DNA from: Muricea muricata
Taxonomy: Eukaryota > Cnidaria > Anthozoa > Malacalcyonacea > Plexauridae
Direction: 5' to 3'
Assembly: GCA_963855995.1 (NCBI GenBank)
Contig: OY979716.1
Location: 55,291,725-55,355,724, forward strand
DNA length: 64,000 bases
Shown: positions 32,501-44,329 of the stretch, one piece after another
How positions within the stretch are numbered: position 1 is the stretch's first letter
Layout of the letters: every line of letters begins with the position of its first letter
Notes under the pieces: generated by a model
The model's input: only the letters and a program-made list of their open reading frames with translations
What the model was told of the DNA's origin: nothing
Database searches by the model: none
Program-made: the position numbers and the translations under genes

Positions 32501-35500
32501 AGCAAACGGCGCCTGGGGACGAGGCAGATACAGTAGAACATGAGGCACGCTGACCTAGTAGTGTAGTGGGTGTGATCTGGCCTTTAAAAGGTGACGACAT
32601 GTAACCAGGATAATATTTTTTCCACAAAGAGCAGAAGCCTAGTTGCCCATATAAAATGGTAATTCCAAAGGTGATGCAGCAAACTACTGTATTTTTCAAC
32701 AATGCAATGGCATTGTTCTGGCAGGCAAATGAAGTTTTCTCATGTTAAAATAGTGCACATTTATCCCACTCATTGGGCTATCTTCTCAGTAGGACAGTAG
32801 GTAAAGCCTTGGTCAACCCAGTTTCTATATGAACAGGTTCTTAGGTTATCAAAAATATTAACACACATTAACCTGTGGGTGATTTGATAAAATGCATGCA
32901 ATATCATACATCAAAACCACTCTTAAAGATTTTGATGAGACTGGTCTTCAGCTTTTCCAACTCATAGACAGAGTATGATATCCTTGAAAAATATACAAAA
33001 GAACAGGAGCATTATATGATATAGAGTGCAGAGCAAATTGAAGCAATAAGTACCAGTAGATGCAAGTAACCATAATGCATGCTGTAAGTAAGTGATGAGT
33101 AACTACAATTACTGACTGCATGTACTGTCATACAGCACTTTTGCAAGTTTACCTTTCACCTTGCTTTATGCTCATTAAACTTTTGGGGAAGTCATGTCTA
33201 CAAACTCGTGCAAAGACACCTTTCTCATCAAACAGCTGATTCCGACCTTTACTTCTGAGAGCCAGGATGACCTCATCAGCATGGAATCTGTGGCACTCCT
33301 GCAATAAAAAATATACTGTACAAATTTTACCAACACTAATTGTCAATCATACAGCATCTCACATGAGGTCTTAGTAATGTGACAAATTTACCAAGTGGCA
33401 ACAAGCTTCTAAGGGCTGAGTTACTACTAACATTTTTATTCAAGTGTGTGAAGCTTCTACAATGTCTAATCTGATTTTGTACAAGTTTATACCAATGCTG
33501 TGGGTGTGTGGTAGCTACAAACGTAGGTGAAAGGAATCAGTTTCATATTCCACAGGAAAGCTTACCGCAACCATTAGGATAAACATACAGTGCAGTTAGC
33601 AAAGTACAATAAATCATTGTAAAAATAATCGGCCACTAGAAAGCCCCAATTGATAGGAAGCAAGCAGAGTACATGAAAAGTATTCCCAATTTTGTGCTGT
33701 CCAATTGGTTTGAGTTTGTTATCATGCCTGTCTAATGTCGGGATCCTAGGTAGCGGCACTATCTGCAAGTGCCTGAAGCTGAGATCCTTGGTCACAACTA
33801 ACAAGTGTTGTGTGGTTTGACTAATTCAAGCAAAGTGGGCAAGTTTGAACCACACAGGGCTAACTGTAACTTTTTTCCAGCTACCTGCAAAAAATTCAAA
33901 TATACAGGCATGTTTGTTACCTGTGGTGCTTGTTTTTTTACATGCTCATAATTATCCACAAAGTTATCAACATCATCTTGATCACTGAACAATAATGCAC
34001 CATGCCGTGAACTGATGCTTGTATCCTTTCTACCTTTACATCATGCCAATCCAAAACATGCATTCAAACTTTCAATTAAAATACCATTGCCCATAAAATA
34101 TAATTTAATAAGCTATAAAGTCAATGGCACACAATTAAATTGTTATAAGTAATCAATGTCTGCACTAAGTGAGCTTGGAACTCCTTAACTCCAGTAATAC
34201 TTACTGAGGGGCATAAAGGACAGGTTGCACCATTATAAAGTCCAGGAATGTACGAATCTAGATATCTAAGCTTATACTTAAAATACCTACAAAAAAGTAT
34301 ATAATTACCATAACATAAGACTGGTCTAAACAGTTTTTTAACAAATTTAAAACAACAGTAACTACATATCAACACTTTGATGTTTAAGCAAGGGCACATT
34401 ATTGGGGACTACCCTATGAAACAGCCTGTAGTGGTAGGTTTTTGAAGTATGTTTTAACTTATACATTTATCTGTCTGTGTGTCTTAGACCAACCTTGTGT
34501 ATTTCACAAACCTACACTAAATTTTGTGTATAGTAGTTACTTAATCGCTCTACCAGTAATGGTGTTGAGTGCCCTACATTTTCACTCAAATATTATAGCC
34601 TTCTTGGTCATTCCTCACCTATACTCCTCAAAGCAACCAGAATTTAGTGTTCTATACAAAGAGCATGCCTAAAAATATCAAGAATGATCCATGGATACTA
34701 GTTCTAGTCAGTAAGTCAATTGAATTATATACATGTATGTGGCAATATACTTACAAGAACAGGCTGCATTGGTGGGAGCAATTCAATTATGATATTGCAA
34801 AAGTCACTTATTGGGACTTGATTGTGAAGAAACAACTTCTCTGCCAAGTCCATAATTTTGAAGTGAAAAGCAATTGAGGGTTTATCAGGGGAACCAGGCC
34901 AAAAATGGGAATGCAGAAGTGTGATGGCATGATTTTCACAGCTACAAACTGCCACTTTCTTTGAGTGTTGATTACCTAAAGGATATTAACAGATAATTAC
35001 TTAATTCACATTACAAACAAAGCACCAATTGGTGCTTTAAATTTTTGTCAAAAGCCTGACAGGACTGGAATAATGTAGATATTAAATACTGCAATATTTG
35101 TCACTTACAAGAGCTAGACAAAGCAGTTCGGATTCTAATACAATGCCACCTACTGTCAATACTAATCCTCTCAATAATAATCTTTTTTATTTTCTGTATT
35201 AGACAGCCTCCATACAAGATGTAATACACAAGCACTCACCAAATGAATCAACCAGCTTAAAAAGCTTGGTCACTTTTGTTTCACACTGGTGACCCCAATC
35301 AATTACTCCATGATTTGGAAATAATGGAACAAACTTGTTTGCCTAATATATAAAATAGACAAGCAAAACATTTTAAATCTGCACAAAAGATGGACATGCA
35401 ACCACAGTCTCCACCATATGCTACATACTCACTTTATCACGCATAAATGGTTTCTTGTATAGGAATTAAATCAAGGGATTGAGCTTCAGCAGAGCTTTCT

Positions 35501-36144
35501 TGTTGGCAGAAGTATCAATAATCTGTTAAACTCGAGTGCAAGAGCTCGTAATCATTATATAATTGTAAGGGTTCACTCATGGTACAATTAATAAATTCTA
35601 TTTATCCTAATAATGAGTTAATACCGCCATCCTGGTATAAACATTGATTTTTGAGTGCTGCATATAAAAGGTAGTACACGGGTAACACAATGATTACCAT
35701 CCATTTTTCCATAACGTGGAACTGATTCCTGGTTTCATGAACTGATAAGGCACAACTCTCGCAGAAATTTTGCTTTGGTCCGCAATATTGACAGCGAACG
35801 CAAGCTTCAACATTCGCACAAACACCACACATGGCATTTTCAGCGAAACTGTAGTCTTCCATGCGTGATTTTATCAACATTGGGCAAATCTTTTCCCAGT
35901 TACAGAAATTGCCGATGTTGCGGCGATGTGCAGCTGAATCTTCGCTAGTGGAACTCGGATTAAATACAACATCTTCAGCAACATGGTCGTCTGAGCATGA
36001 AACTTCCATGGTTTTATCCGAGGATTTATCCATGCTTGAAGGCGTTGAAGCCGCCATATCTACAGTTAATGGTGTGTGAACTACAGATTTTCCGCTTCTA
36101 CCTATGACAGTTGTTTTAACACAAACTTTTCGCACTTTTTTCAT
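26092..36144 (-). CDS. KDZ (Kyakuja-Dileera-Zisupton) transposase gene with CxC2 cluster
   Basis: Intron-rich gene. Approximate exons, in transcription order: 36144-35698, 35342-35240, 34975-34755, 34276-34205, 34025-33921, 33298-33153, 32982-32873, 31892-31809, 31710-31534, ~31310-31191, ~31062-31012, 26582-26092. Most are bounded by AG and GT and join in frame. Exon 1 holds the CxC2 cysteine cluster. Later exons give FWPGSPDKPSIAF, ALLFSDQDDVDNFV, FDEKGVFARVCRHDFP, HCYGHKASCQ and SPRRTEGVGLTDGEGVERLW, the KDZ signatures. A probable one-base shift occurs in the 32982-32873 exon before MYDIAC, and one junction (31809/31710) does not close cleanly. It is therefore either a decaying transposon or a gene with small errors. 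A hAT element sits in the last intron. Confidence 0.75.
26621..26671. repeat. (CAA)n/(CAG) microsatellite
   Basis: AACAACAACAAC run followed by CAGCAGCAG, just inside the presumed KDZ last intron. Confidence 0.95.
27278..30897 (+). mobile_element. Full-length hAT DNA transposon with exact 8-bp target duplication
   Basis: The left end CAAGGGCTTAGCCAG and the right end (reverse complement CAGGGACTTAGCCAG) form the terminal inverted repeats. ATTGAGTC occurs immediately outside both ends (27270-27277 and 30898-30905), the 8-bp duplication diagnostic of hAT. The interior holds one transposase gene on +. CGTCCA/TGGACG subterminal motifs occur near both ends. The element lies in an intron of the minus-strand KDZ gene. 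Confidence 0.95.
28148..30416 (+). pseudogene. hAT transposase with BED-type finger (ZNF862-like), frameshifted
   Basis: Exon 1 is 28148-28326 (ATG, MPPKQRLKNQ). A 75-bp intron (GTAAGT...TTTCAG) ends at 28401, and the frame closes exactly with exon 2. Exon 2 encodes a BED-like finger (CKICKDHG ... HLASKEH) and the RNase H-like core: VGIDESTDQS (Asp), GFDSDGTSVMAG (Asp) and CVCHRLNLAV. The frame breaks at about 29405-29450, resumes 29455-29853, breaks again, and ends 29949-30416 with VGNAEAERIFSIQNRIKTRL, the hAT dimerisation end with the catalytic Glu. At least three indels make this copy inactive although its ends are intact. Confidence 0.88.
31534..31710 (-). CDS. KDZ gene exon with catalytic-core signature
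   Basis: SPRRTEGVGLTDGEGVERLW followed by SYMRHFSTVTKEMSVDRR and VLTDAAIYYGENLAAKYG is the most conserved KDZ block; the Glu of GEGVERLW is the likely last catalytic acid. It is flanked by a TTTAG acceptor and a GTATTT donor. The preceding exon (31892-31809) carries HCYGHKASCQ. Confidence 0.8.
32302..32535. repeat. Foldback element in KDZ intron
   Basis: The left arm TACAGTACCTGCCTCGCCCC... is mirrored by the right arm ending GGGGACGAGGCAGATACAGTA. Arms are about 100 bp and include GGCGCCGTTTGCTAA and TTTGCAAAGTCGCT, with a short central spacer near 32400-32430. Confidence 0.85.
35698..36144 (-). CDS. KDZ gene exon 1: CxC2-like cysteine cluster
   Basis: The ATG at 36144 opens a basic, Ser/Thr-rich N-terminus of about 90 residues. 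The cluster MCGVCANVEACVRCQYCG, then NFCESCALSVHETRNQFH, closely follows the cysteine/histidine arrangement of the CxC2 domain that accompanies KDZ transposases. The exon ends after EKWM at a GTAATC donor; the frame beyond it to 35602 is intronic. Confidence 0.75.
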
Positions 36145-36649
36145 TTCGAAACCAGCGTCAAATAAAGCAAATTTGAAGTATTTTGCAAAATATCACAAAA
36201 TATTCACGCTGCCACAAATTTACCTATTTAGCGTGCTTACACGCACAATCGCGAATCTGATTGGCTCGTTTATTGAATAATAATAGCTAGGCATGTAATT
36301 TCAACCTTAGATGGCTTGGATGATCATCTCACGTGGCTATCACCCGCATTTCTCAATTGAGATATATGGCTATTACCCATTGAGATTTTGTTACACCTTG
36401 CGTACGTACACTGTCCGATCAATCAGAGTGTTGCAATACGTAACGATGAGCTTGCCGCGCATTTTCTTTCAACCAATCGCCTAAAACCGTGGGAATGTAT
36501 ATGATCCTCATAGTTGTCAGTAACGAAAATAGTATTGCTAAGACAACCGACACAGGTGGTAATAACACGCACACATGTTAGTTGTTAAAAAGATATATTC
36601 ACGAAGGTCTATTTACAAGTTATATATTTACGAAACTATTATTATATAT
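36145..36649. other. Non-coding spacer with promoter-like boxes
   Basis: Upstream of the KDZ gene. CTGATTGGCTCG at about 36257 is a CCAAT box toward that gene, and GCGTACGTAC with CAATCAGAG near 36400-36430 resembles one diverged unit of the 16.3 kb array. No coding sequence is seen. Confidence 0.5.
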
Positions 36650-38109
36650 CTAATGGAATGGTTGAAACACTGTCCTCCAAAACTTTACGTTCTGGATAAA
36701 AATAACTAAAAGCATTTTTAACTTGAACATATGTACACATCTTATTATCTAGCACCCTAAACCCCCTATTTACACCGGAACCACTTCGTTTACTTAAAGT
36801 CACGTCTATATATTTATTTTTATTAATTACATTATCCTTCTTATTAACCCCTTTGCAACTAAATTTATCTTTTCAAGCCTCAAAACAATAATACGTTTTA
36901 CTACATAGACTAATTTTCCCATTCCTTTCCCACTCTACTTTAAATAACCCTGGTGTTCGTGTATCATACTTTGCATGTTCTACTGTATCTGTTCGAGGAA
37001 ACCAGTTACATTTTTCATCGTTAAACTCAACCTTCACGTGGGATTTAACTAGGTCTTCTACACGCTCACCACTAATGGCAATATACGCACTGTCAGTATC
37101 CATTTCACAATACTTGTAATCGGATCTATCTAAATATTTGTCAAAAAAATCATAAAATTGTAACATACGTAATTTGGCGTATTGGTACACAAAGAAGCCA
37201 ACTTGAAGAGGTACGTCTAGTTTGATCTTTTTCTTGCTGCTTTGCACTTCGTACGTCTTGTCGTCAATAGGGTTCAGTTCGCAGAAGAATGGAGAGTTGA
37301 TCAAGCTTGGCACTTCGTCGTCGCCGCAGAATTTTACTTGTCGATGTCTCTCTTTGTTAGTCATCGTTTTCCCATTTGATGAATTGCCAACGAGTTTCAT
37401 TGTGTCCGCAATAGTGGCTTTGGAAGGGTCGGCGTCCTCAGCGCGGCGAGCATTAGAAACAGCATCACCGAACGGTTTGAAACATGGTTTAGGGGCATAC
37501 TCTATCACTTGATAGAAACATGTTACCTCTAAACCATGCTCCAAATACCACTTTAAGAGAGGGGTAGCTAACAAAATTTTTTCATCCATCATACTGCCAA
37601 TTAGATTTCGCCTTTTCGATGCATAATGTCGTTTTCTTCGACGTAGGCGTTCATGAATTCACCAATATCGTCACGAGATATGTCTGTGTTTTTGAATATA
37701 GGGCACATTTCTGAAAATTTCTCACTAAATGTTCTGGAACGTGAATGTCACACTCAATACAACCAAATAACTTTTCATTTTTTACAGCGTCGAGAATGGT
37801 TTGTAATGTCATTGTTTTCACCTTATCCAAAGGTCTTCGCAGTCGAGTAGCAATGAATCATTGTAATTCTCTGTTTGTCTTTTTCAGTTCCTGCCATTCA
37901 CACTCCCAACACTCGATAAGATTGAAACCCTGCTTGCAAATATATGCACTGTTTTTCTCGGTATCTTCCAACAACTCTTTCAGAGGTTTGTCTCGCGTCA
38001 TGTTGATTTCTTTGCCTTGGTTTAAAGAATGAGTCTCACAGTAATGCATTGCGCGCTTGAGTACATTGTGCGGCCATTTTAAGGTGCACAGAAAATGGCG
38101 GGTCGGCAC
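36650..38109 (-). pseudogene. Polinton-type protein-primed DNA polymerase B, 3' half, broken
   Basis: The C-terminal half of a pPolB. The block at 38109-37858 has FNLIECWECEWQELKKTNR, then shifted frames to about 37600. The frame at 37592-36873 contains LLATPLLKWYLEHGLEV, motif B (KLVGNSSNGKTMTNKERHR; the usual Tyr of SSYGKT is Asn) and motif C (YCEMDTDSAYIAI). A TGA at the end of this frame is followed by an open, same-frame C-terminus to about 36650. The exonuclease domain and motif A side are missing or unreadable. This clade differs from the polymerase at 50-54 kb, so it is a separate insertion. Confidence 0.8.
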
Positions 38110-38829
38110 TAGATCATGGTTAACATACGTACATATACGCCTCAGCTATACATCAATGTCAGTGGTGTTTTGCAGGGTGGAAACTTCATATAATTGATAT
38201 AAATTGAGTAAAAATAACAGTAAGTGTTATAAAAGCTATAATATATATATATTACACTAATTTGATTTAGTGCAGCCTAATTTAAAAGGTTGTCTGTGTC
38301 CTCAGGATTTTATGTACAAACCTTCCACGAACTGCTGGTAAGTAATGGTAAATTAAGTATACTATTAGATTCTTTATACAATCCTATTTTATGGTTTGGC
38401 AAATTAAGGGTTGGTAAATGTTCTTTTATCATTTTTATTTTTGTTTTCTTTTATAATAAAAGAAGATTTTTTATAACTATATAACTTGAAAATTATGCGT
38501 AATTTTGTCATAAGACATCACAGAATAACTGTTGCTCTAAAATATTGTACAAAAATAACTGTTGTCAATTAAGTTTGTTGCTTCTAGATAACCATCTTTA
38601 TGCTACAAATAAATATTGTGAAATCATGCCACCATGATTTTTGTCCAATTGTGAAAATCGTCTTTTTTTCCTTGAAAGTCCTCTCTTATTCCTGGAAAGT
38701 CTTCTTTTAATAATAAAAGTTTAAAAATTTATCCAACCCTAATTTTATATACCATTAATGTAGCCTTAAATAATATGTATACACTTAATATACAATTTAT
38801 CTTGTAAATTCAAGGACACCATCCAATAC
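38110..38829. other. No gene seen
   Basis: AT-rich spacer with an (AT)n stretch near 38240; no supportable feature. Confidence 0.5.
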
Positions 38830-39018
38830 AATCCACCCTTTTCGAGGTTGACCGATGGGGGGTAACATGTGTAGTAATTCGAAACAGTCGGACAAACAAC
38901 AAGCGTCGCGTTAATACTTTTGTATACGAGGAACTATTGATTATTGATAATTTTTGCGAAATTTACTTTTTAAAGACAAAGAAAGGCAAAGTAAAAAAGG
39001 GCAAAATTATATCAAAGC

Positions 39019-39221
39019 ATGGATAGTACTTTGGAGCGCAATCATTTTGAGAAAATTTTGCTTCTGACTTGAAACAATATTTAAAAGCACGAGGCGTTTC
39101 AGTAACTGGATATCTTAAACCAGCATTAGTTGAGATGGCGAAATCCGTCGAAAAAATGTTGATACCTGTCTTAGATTATGCAAAATCAAAAGAGGAGAAC
39201 AAGTTGAAGGTGTTGAAATAG
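39019..39221 (+). pseudogene. SAP-like DNA-binding ORF fragment
   Basis: The ATG at 39019 opens a frame that stops after 17 codons. One frame over, at about 39057-39221, SDLKQYLKARGVSVTGYLK and PALVEMAKSVEKM resemble the helix-turn-helix of a SAP domain (chromatin/DNA binding). Such SAP-like N-termini precede transposase genes in several invertebrate DNA transposons. No transposase core remains in this element. Confidence 0.45.
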
Positions 39222-39260
39222 ACGATCCGCTATGTTCAGCGCACGAATATGTAATTAAGG

Positions 39261-39445
39261 GTTAGAGACTGTTGTGAGTGTTTTGTTTACAAATACACGC
39301 ACGAGCTAAATGTACAATGAACGAAAAATTTTGTATACTGCACGAGGCCGCCGGGGCCGAGTGCAGTATACAAAATTTTGAGTTCATTGTACATTCAGCA
39401 AGTGCGTGTATTTGTAAACAAAACACGAACTTAACAGTCTCTAAC
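39261..39445. repeat. Near-perfect 185-bp foldback
   Basis: Begins GTTAGAGACTGTT and ends AACAGTCTCTAAC. The arms are about 88 bp, passing through TTTACAAATACACGCAC and ACAAAATTTTG..., around a GAGGCCGCCGGGGCCG centre. Open frames crossing it on both strands are by-products. Confidence 0.9.
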
Positions 39446-40303
39446 ACATTTAATATATGATCTGAGTTCACTGGTCGTGCTTGCAAGCAAAAGCCGTACG
39501 CTTTCGCTACCAAAACAAAGTAAAACAAATCAGATTTTAAAAACATTATGGGTGAAAAAAGTACAACAAATTTGAAGAATTGTAGCGAACAACCTTTACA
39601 AGCTGAGTCAAACAAATAAACACAACGATACGTCAAAAAATAGCCTGTTAAATGAGCTTTCATGCGATAGTTCACAGACAAAAAAATGAGAATAATCGGT
39701 GTTTACTAAGTTTAATTACCTCTGACGATAGAAATTCTCACGATTGTTTTCCTTTTTGGTCTTTATAATAGAATTCATCGATATTTTCATCAACTTGTTA
39801 GCTTTATCCTCTTGTAAATACAGTTTTCTTGACGTTTTACTCCTGGCCATTTTCAATACTGCACACTTTTCGTGCATTATTGTGATAACGCACTCAAACG
39901 ACTTGTTGTTGCCAGGTAACCAAACACACGTGATCGATTTTGACCAGTCACGTGCGCGGATTTTGAACAGTGAACGAAGATATATATTAAATGATTTTAA
40001 CGCATCGCCGCCATTCGGTCTTTTCGATAATTTATCCATCTCGTATACAGTTCCACAGAACATGATAAACAAGGGCTTGCCGCATACAAAGCATTTGATG
40101 ATTATCATATTTCTGAAGAGGGATATGTTGAACCTCTATTAAAAAAGCCATTACCCACGCACAGTGTTTAGCCATTTTCTTTCGCAGTCGAACTACTTAA
40201 TATTTGTGTCCGCAAGTACAATGAAAAAGCAATGTTTGTCCAACTGTTTCGAATTACGCTACACGTGTTACCCCCCGTCGATCAACCTGGAAAAGGGTGG
40301 ATT

Positions 40304-40618
40304 CCTTGCTGACATGTAAAATTGTCTGGCATTTTAAACTAGTATATAAAAAGAATGGGTATGGTAAACTGACGTGTATTGCCACTCAATGGGTGAAAAT
40401 ATTCATGTAGTAAAGAAACTATAAAGACAGAATGAGAACTGGGCTCATTTGTTTAAACCCTGTTACAGCACAGTAGTGGCATAAGTGGAAAAGTCAAAAT
40501 GCTTTCACACATTCTGTATGTGCTGGATATGTAGTTTCAAACCGAATTCTTGTATCTATGCCAACATATTTTTGTTTGGTTGTTTGATGGTCATGTAGAC
40601 TTCATCCATATTTTTTAC
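40304..40618. other. No gene seen
   Basis: AT-rich spacer between the TIR element and the Ulp1-like relic. Confidence 0.5.
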
Positions 40619-41542
40619 TTATTTTATCCACCACTTAAGATAAAAGGGCATTATACAAATGGCCGCAGAATATTTTAGCAGCAGTAAGACACAATAAGTT
40701 GCAATAATGTTCCATTTTGCAATACACAGCATTAGAGTTCTTTCATTGTTGTTTTCGTCACAGTAAATGCAGACAAATGGCACTTCTGTAGCCAGTGCTG
40801 CAGCTTGTTTAGCAGAGAGTTTAATACATTGCTGAGATGGTCCATGGTAAAGCCAGTTGTTGCAGACACTGCAATGAACCATCGGTGCACCAGGGATATG
40901 CCTTGATGCAGTGAATGCTCACAACATATTCGGACCTTGTGCTGGCTGCTTGCTTAGTTTCATGAGGAAACATTTCCATTCTTTTCTGTAAAAAGCATCT
41001 GTCCTGGTGGTCGCGCATTTTGTCTTGCTCCCATTTCACCAGAGACGGATCTATCCCATTAGCAAGGGCCACAGCATTGGCAGGACAGAAAAGGTCGCAA
41101 TCAGAAGTTCCTTTTTGACATTGTTGCAAAACAACTGTGATGTTTAGGGAACCATCATCGTTGCACCACTCTTTGTAAATGGAAACCAACTGCCGCTTCA
41201 GAGAATCATTGACTGTCCTGTACAAGCTTTTGTACAGAACAACTTTGCCAGAAATAGAACTTGATGTTACCCAATGCAAACCAATATTGTGCACTGGATA
41301 GTTTGGTTTAGACCGTGTGGAAGTACAAACCTACTGCAATGTGTGGTTGCTGCAATGCAATGAAGACCGCCAACTCCAGTATTAAGCTCTTTTATGAGTT
41401 GTTGGGAAGCATCGATGTGGTCATCGATCAACCATCCAAACTTACTCAGCAGAATGTCTCGCAGTTCGTATGTGAGCTTGATGCCATTAATCGTCACCCA
41501 TACATCCTGAGCGCTATGGCCATCTTCATTTTCTTTCACCAA
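40619..41542 (-). pseudogene. Ulp1/C48-like cysteine protease with C-terminal PHD-like finger, decayed
   Basis: Reading from 41542: WLIDDHIDASQQLIKEL (start of the C48 fold), a one-base shift near 41290, then IGLHWVTSSS (His), VVLYKSLYRTV (where the family has Asp, here Lys) and QKGTSDCDLFCPANAVALA (Gln-x-Cys site with DCD for DCG). A helical section follows, and after another shift near 40880 comes a PHD/RING-like finger (MVHCSVCNNWLYHG, VPFVCIYC). Proteins of this layout are abundant in cnidarians and are likely transposon-borne SUMO-type proteases. The catalytic Asp is lost and frames are broken. Confidence 0.65.
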
Positions 41543-43429
41543 TTCTTTTCTTTTCTTTCTGTTACCTCTAGCAGGATGTTGCGTCGTAAAGCTCTTGCGT
41601 TACGTAAAGCTCTTGCGTAAAGGCTTGAAGCAACAGTTATAAGAGTTATTTTCCCACAAGACTCATATTTCAATTACAGCTGAACCAAAACAGAGCCAAA
41701 ATCCCTACAAGTAAATTCTCCAGCTTCAATTCATCCAATTGTCATTCTTTAAAGTTTTCAGTCATCTGAGACAAACAAAATACATCCTCCAATGCTACTA
41801 TTATCGGGGTTCAAAGAACTTTTCTGATTGGTCCAGTCCTAAACAATGAATATAAAGAACTACAATTAATTGAGAAACATGAAAAAAATACTGAAGAAAG
41901 TAAAAGTTCCAGAAAGACTTGAAACTTCTGTTACACATAACAACTAAACAAGTTATGTTTTCAATTGTCTATTCAATCAAAACTTACCTAAATGTAAACA
42001 CAAGGTGACTATTGGTTGCAGACTTGATTGCAAAATTTCTGAATCTAAAGACTGAATCTAACCCGATCCTGTATGATCTTAGATGAAATTGTTTGTTCCC
42101 CAAGTCTCTAATAATAAAATCCTTGTGTATGGAGGACAACCAGACCAAACCAATAATGCTTTGTCTTTGATACTTCTATTTTTACAATCTGCATACAAGG
42201 AGTCTTTGCTGATAAAATGTTTGATAATATACCTTATATCATGTTATTCAATACAAAATCCAAGCTAAGTGATGCTTGCTATTATCAGAAGCTTCTAATT
42301 GTGAATGACTATGTGTACTTATACTGTCAAACATGATATCCAGCACAATAAATAGAGTGACAGTTTCTATTCCCAAGCAGAATATGAAAAAAACTCCTCA
42401 CTTGGATAAAGGCTCAAATAAGCCACACATTAAATTTTTGTTGAGTCACATTTCTGAAGAATCTTCTCTGAATTGAAAATAAATGAACAAATATTTCAAA
42501 ATGTATTTAAATATATGTAAATATAAAGAGTATAATATTGAACAAAATCGTCATTAAATATCAATTAAAAACCGTTTTGAATACAAGCCTACCTTTTTAG
42601 ATTTAATTGAAACCTTTCTTTTCCTCTGATTGAAAAAATTGCGCTTTAAACATTTCAAAATCGAGACACAAAACCGAGTAAACGTCTTCGTCTAATGCCT
42701 TTGAGAGCACATTTTAAGCGTGGAACTGCTCATAACACGCGCATGCGCAGACGTTTTTCGCGGTGTTAAATTTAGATGTTTGCTGTCAGTTGAATTCGTG
42801 ATTAATCAATCAACAATAAATTTTAAATCTGGCCAATCAGTGTTAGCCATTCATGATAGTCCGCCATATTGTTGAGATCAGTGAGGATGACGTCATGACA
42901 TGCCAATCTTACTACCTAACTACCACGAGCAATGACTTTGAGCTCCGCTCGTACCAAATTATATTGCAAGTGAAAGAACACACTTTCTTCTGTATACCAA
43001 CAACAGATATACGCGAGAAAAAACAATATTCAGGCAAACAAAAGCTGAGGTAAATGACTTACCTGAAATCCTATACTTTGCTGTCGAAAATGCCAGCAAT
43101 TTATGTCAAACGCCACGCCAAGGACTGGTCACGTGATTTCTTGAGGTTCGCAGTTCAAAAAAACCCCGCAATGCTAAAGGTCTCTAATATCAATTTTTAT
43201 GCTTACCAGCATTTACTCTCGCTCGTTTCGCTTGGGACGATGTAGTTTCAGTCGCCTTGTGCTTACGACCACTCACTTGATCGTTCGATGTCTCTACGCA
43301 GGTAAAAGTTTTACATTTGAAGTCTCGATAATCTAGTTTATCTATGTACACTTTTATATACGATTTTTACCTTTGCTTACTCTTGCTCGTTTTGCTCGGG
43401 TTGTAGTGTCTGTCCTCTTCCGCTTCCCA
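41543..43429. other. No gene recognised
   Basis: AT-rich. Short open frames at 42083-42268, 42853-43053 and 43054-43245 have no recognisable motif and atypical composition; I do not call them genes. The zinc-finger gene's 3' flank lies at the right end. Confidence 0.5.
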
Positions 43430-44280
43430 CCACCGACTTGATGCACATTCCACTGATGAGCCTGTAGTGGAAATATATTTCTACACATCACCACAGATAT
43501 TGCATAAATATTCACGTTCGGCTCCCCGTCGCTCGTGCATTTTTAGATGGTTCTCGAGCTTATCCTTGAAAATAAAAAATAATCCATGTTAGTAAACTCA
43601 AGTTCAAGTGAATACCTTACGTCAGCTTTGACTCTAGAACAAAACTACAACTAGATTATACCTTTCGGCTAAATTTCTTATGACATCTCTGACACTCGAA
43701 GGCTTTTTCTTGATGGACTTTTTCATGGCGTCTTAACTTATCTGCAGTGGCAAATCTCTTACTACAAGAACTGCATACGTGTGGTCTTTCGCTCGTGTGA
43801 ACTCTTCAAACGTGACGTCTTAGATCATACGAACGCGTAAACTCTTTACCACATTGATTACAACAATGGTCACACTTGGTTGCTTTTTTCCAATCGTTCC
43901 ATTCGGCAAGAACTTGTTCTTGAGTCTCTGGTGACCATGATTCAAACAGGTCTTCGACCGCTAACGCACAAAGTTCACGGTTTAACTCCTCATTTCTCCA
44001 CGGTTTAACTTTTTCCCCAAACTGATCTCTCCTAAAATAAAAAAGACCAATTCCATAAGCCTGCTTTAAAACCAAAAGTTAATACAACATGTCAACTTGC
44101 CAGGTGTTTTCTTGATGTTGTTAAGCCATATTCTCCAAATTAAAGATTCCGTTTAAAGAAAAACTTTTGTGCTTTTTGCCAAGTAAAGACGGTAATACGT
44201 TCAACTCCTTCTTTAGCGTCTTGAATAACACTCAGTTTTTGACTGCACCAAAGACACCAAACCAAGTGTAATCCTAGCAT
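43430..44280 (-). pseudogene. C2H2 zinc-finger gene sharing its first exon with the GRF gene
   Basis: The ATG at 44280 opens with MLGLHLVWCLWCSQKLSVIQ, nearly the same as the start of the GRF gene at 16236. Exon 2 (44031-43662) begins after a TTTTAG acceptor. It encodes an acidic helical segment (WRNEELNRELCALAVEDLF) and fingers CNQCGKEFTRSYDLRRHV and CSSCSKRFATADKLRRHEKVH, then a third finger split by an intron (GTATAA donor). The third exon (from 43564) continues with DKLENHLKMHERR, ending in a damaged fourth finger and a basic tail. A TGA interrupts the first finger's linker, and the fourth finger is frameshifted. Probably a nuclear DNA-binding protein; role unknown. Confidence 0.65.
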
Positions 44281-44329
44281 TGATGTATGCTCGACTCAAC
44301 GGTGAATTTATATAGTTTTATACGACCAC

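Larger units (their letters stand above)
38830..40303. mobile_element. DNA transposon relic with ~70-bp terminal inverted repeats
   Basis: The left end AATCCACCCTTTTCGAGGTT continues through GATGGGGGGTAACA to AATTCGAAACAGTCGGACAAAC. The same text is inverted at 40228-40303 with few mismatches. The interior holds a small broken SAP-like ORF on + and a nested foldback. No convincing target duplication is visible, so the superfamily is unassigned. Confidence 0.8.

Noticed and set aside
39262..39681. Minus frame of 139 residues and mirrored plus frame
   Set aside because: Both run through the 185-bp foldback and give near-mirror peptides; no domain.
42853..43245. Two short plus-strand frames as exons of a host gene
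   Set aside because: No motifs, no consistent splice sites, AT-rich codon use like flanking non-coding DNA.
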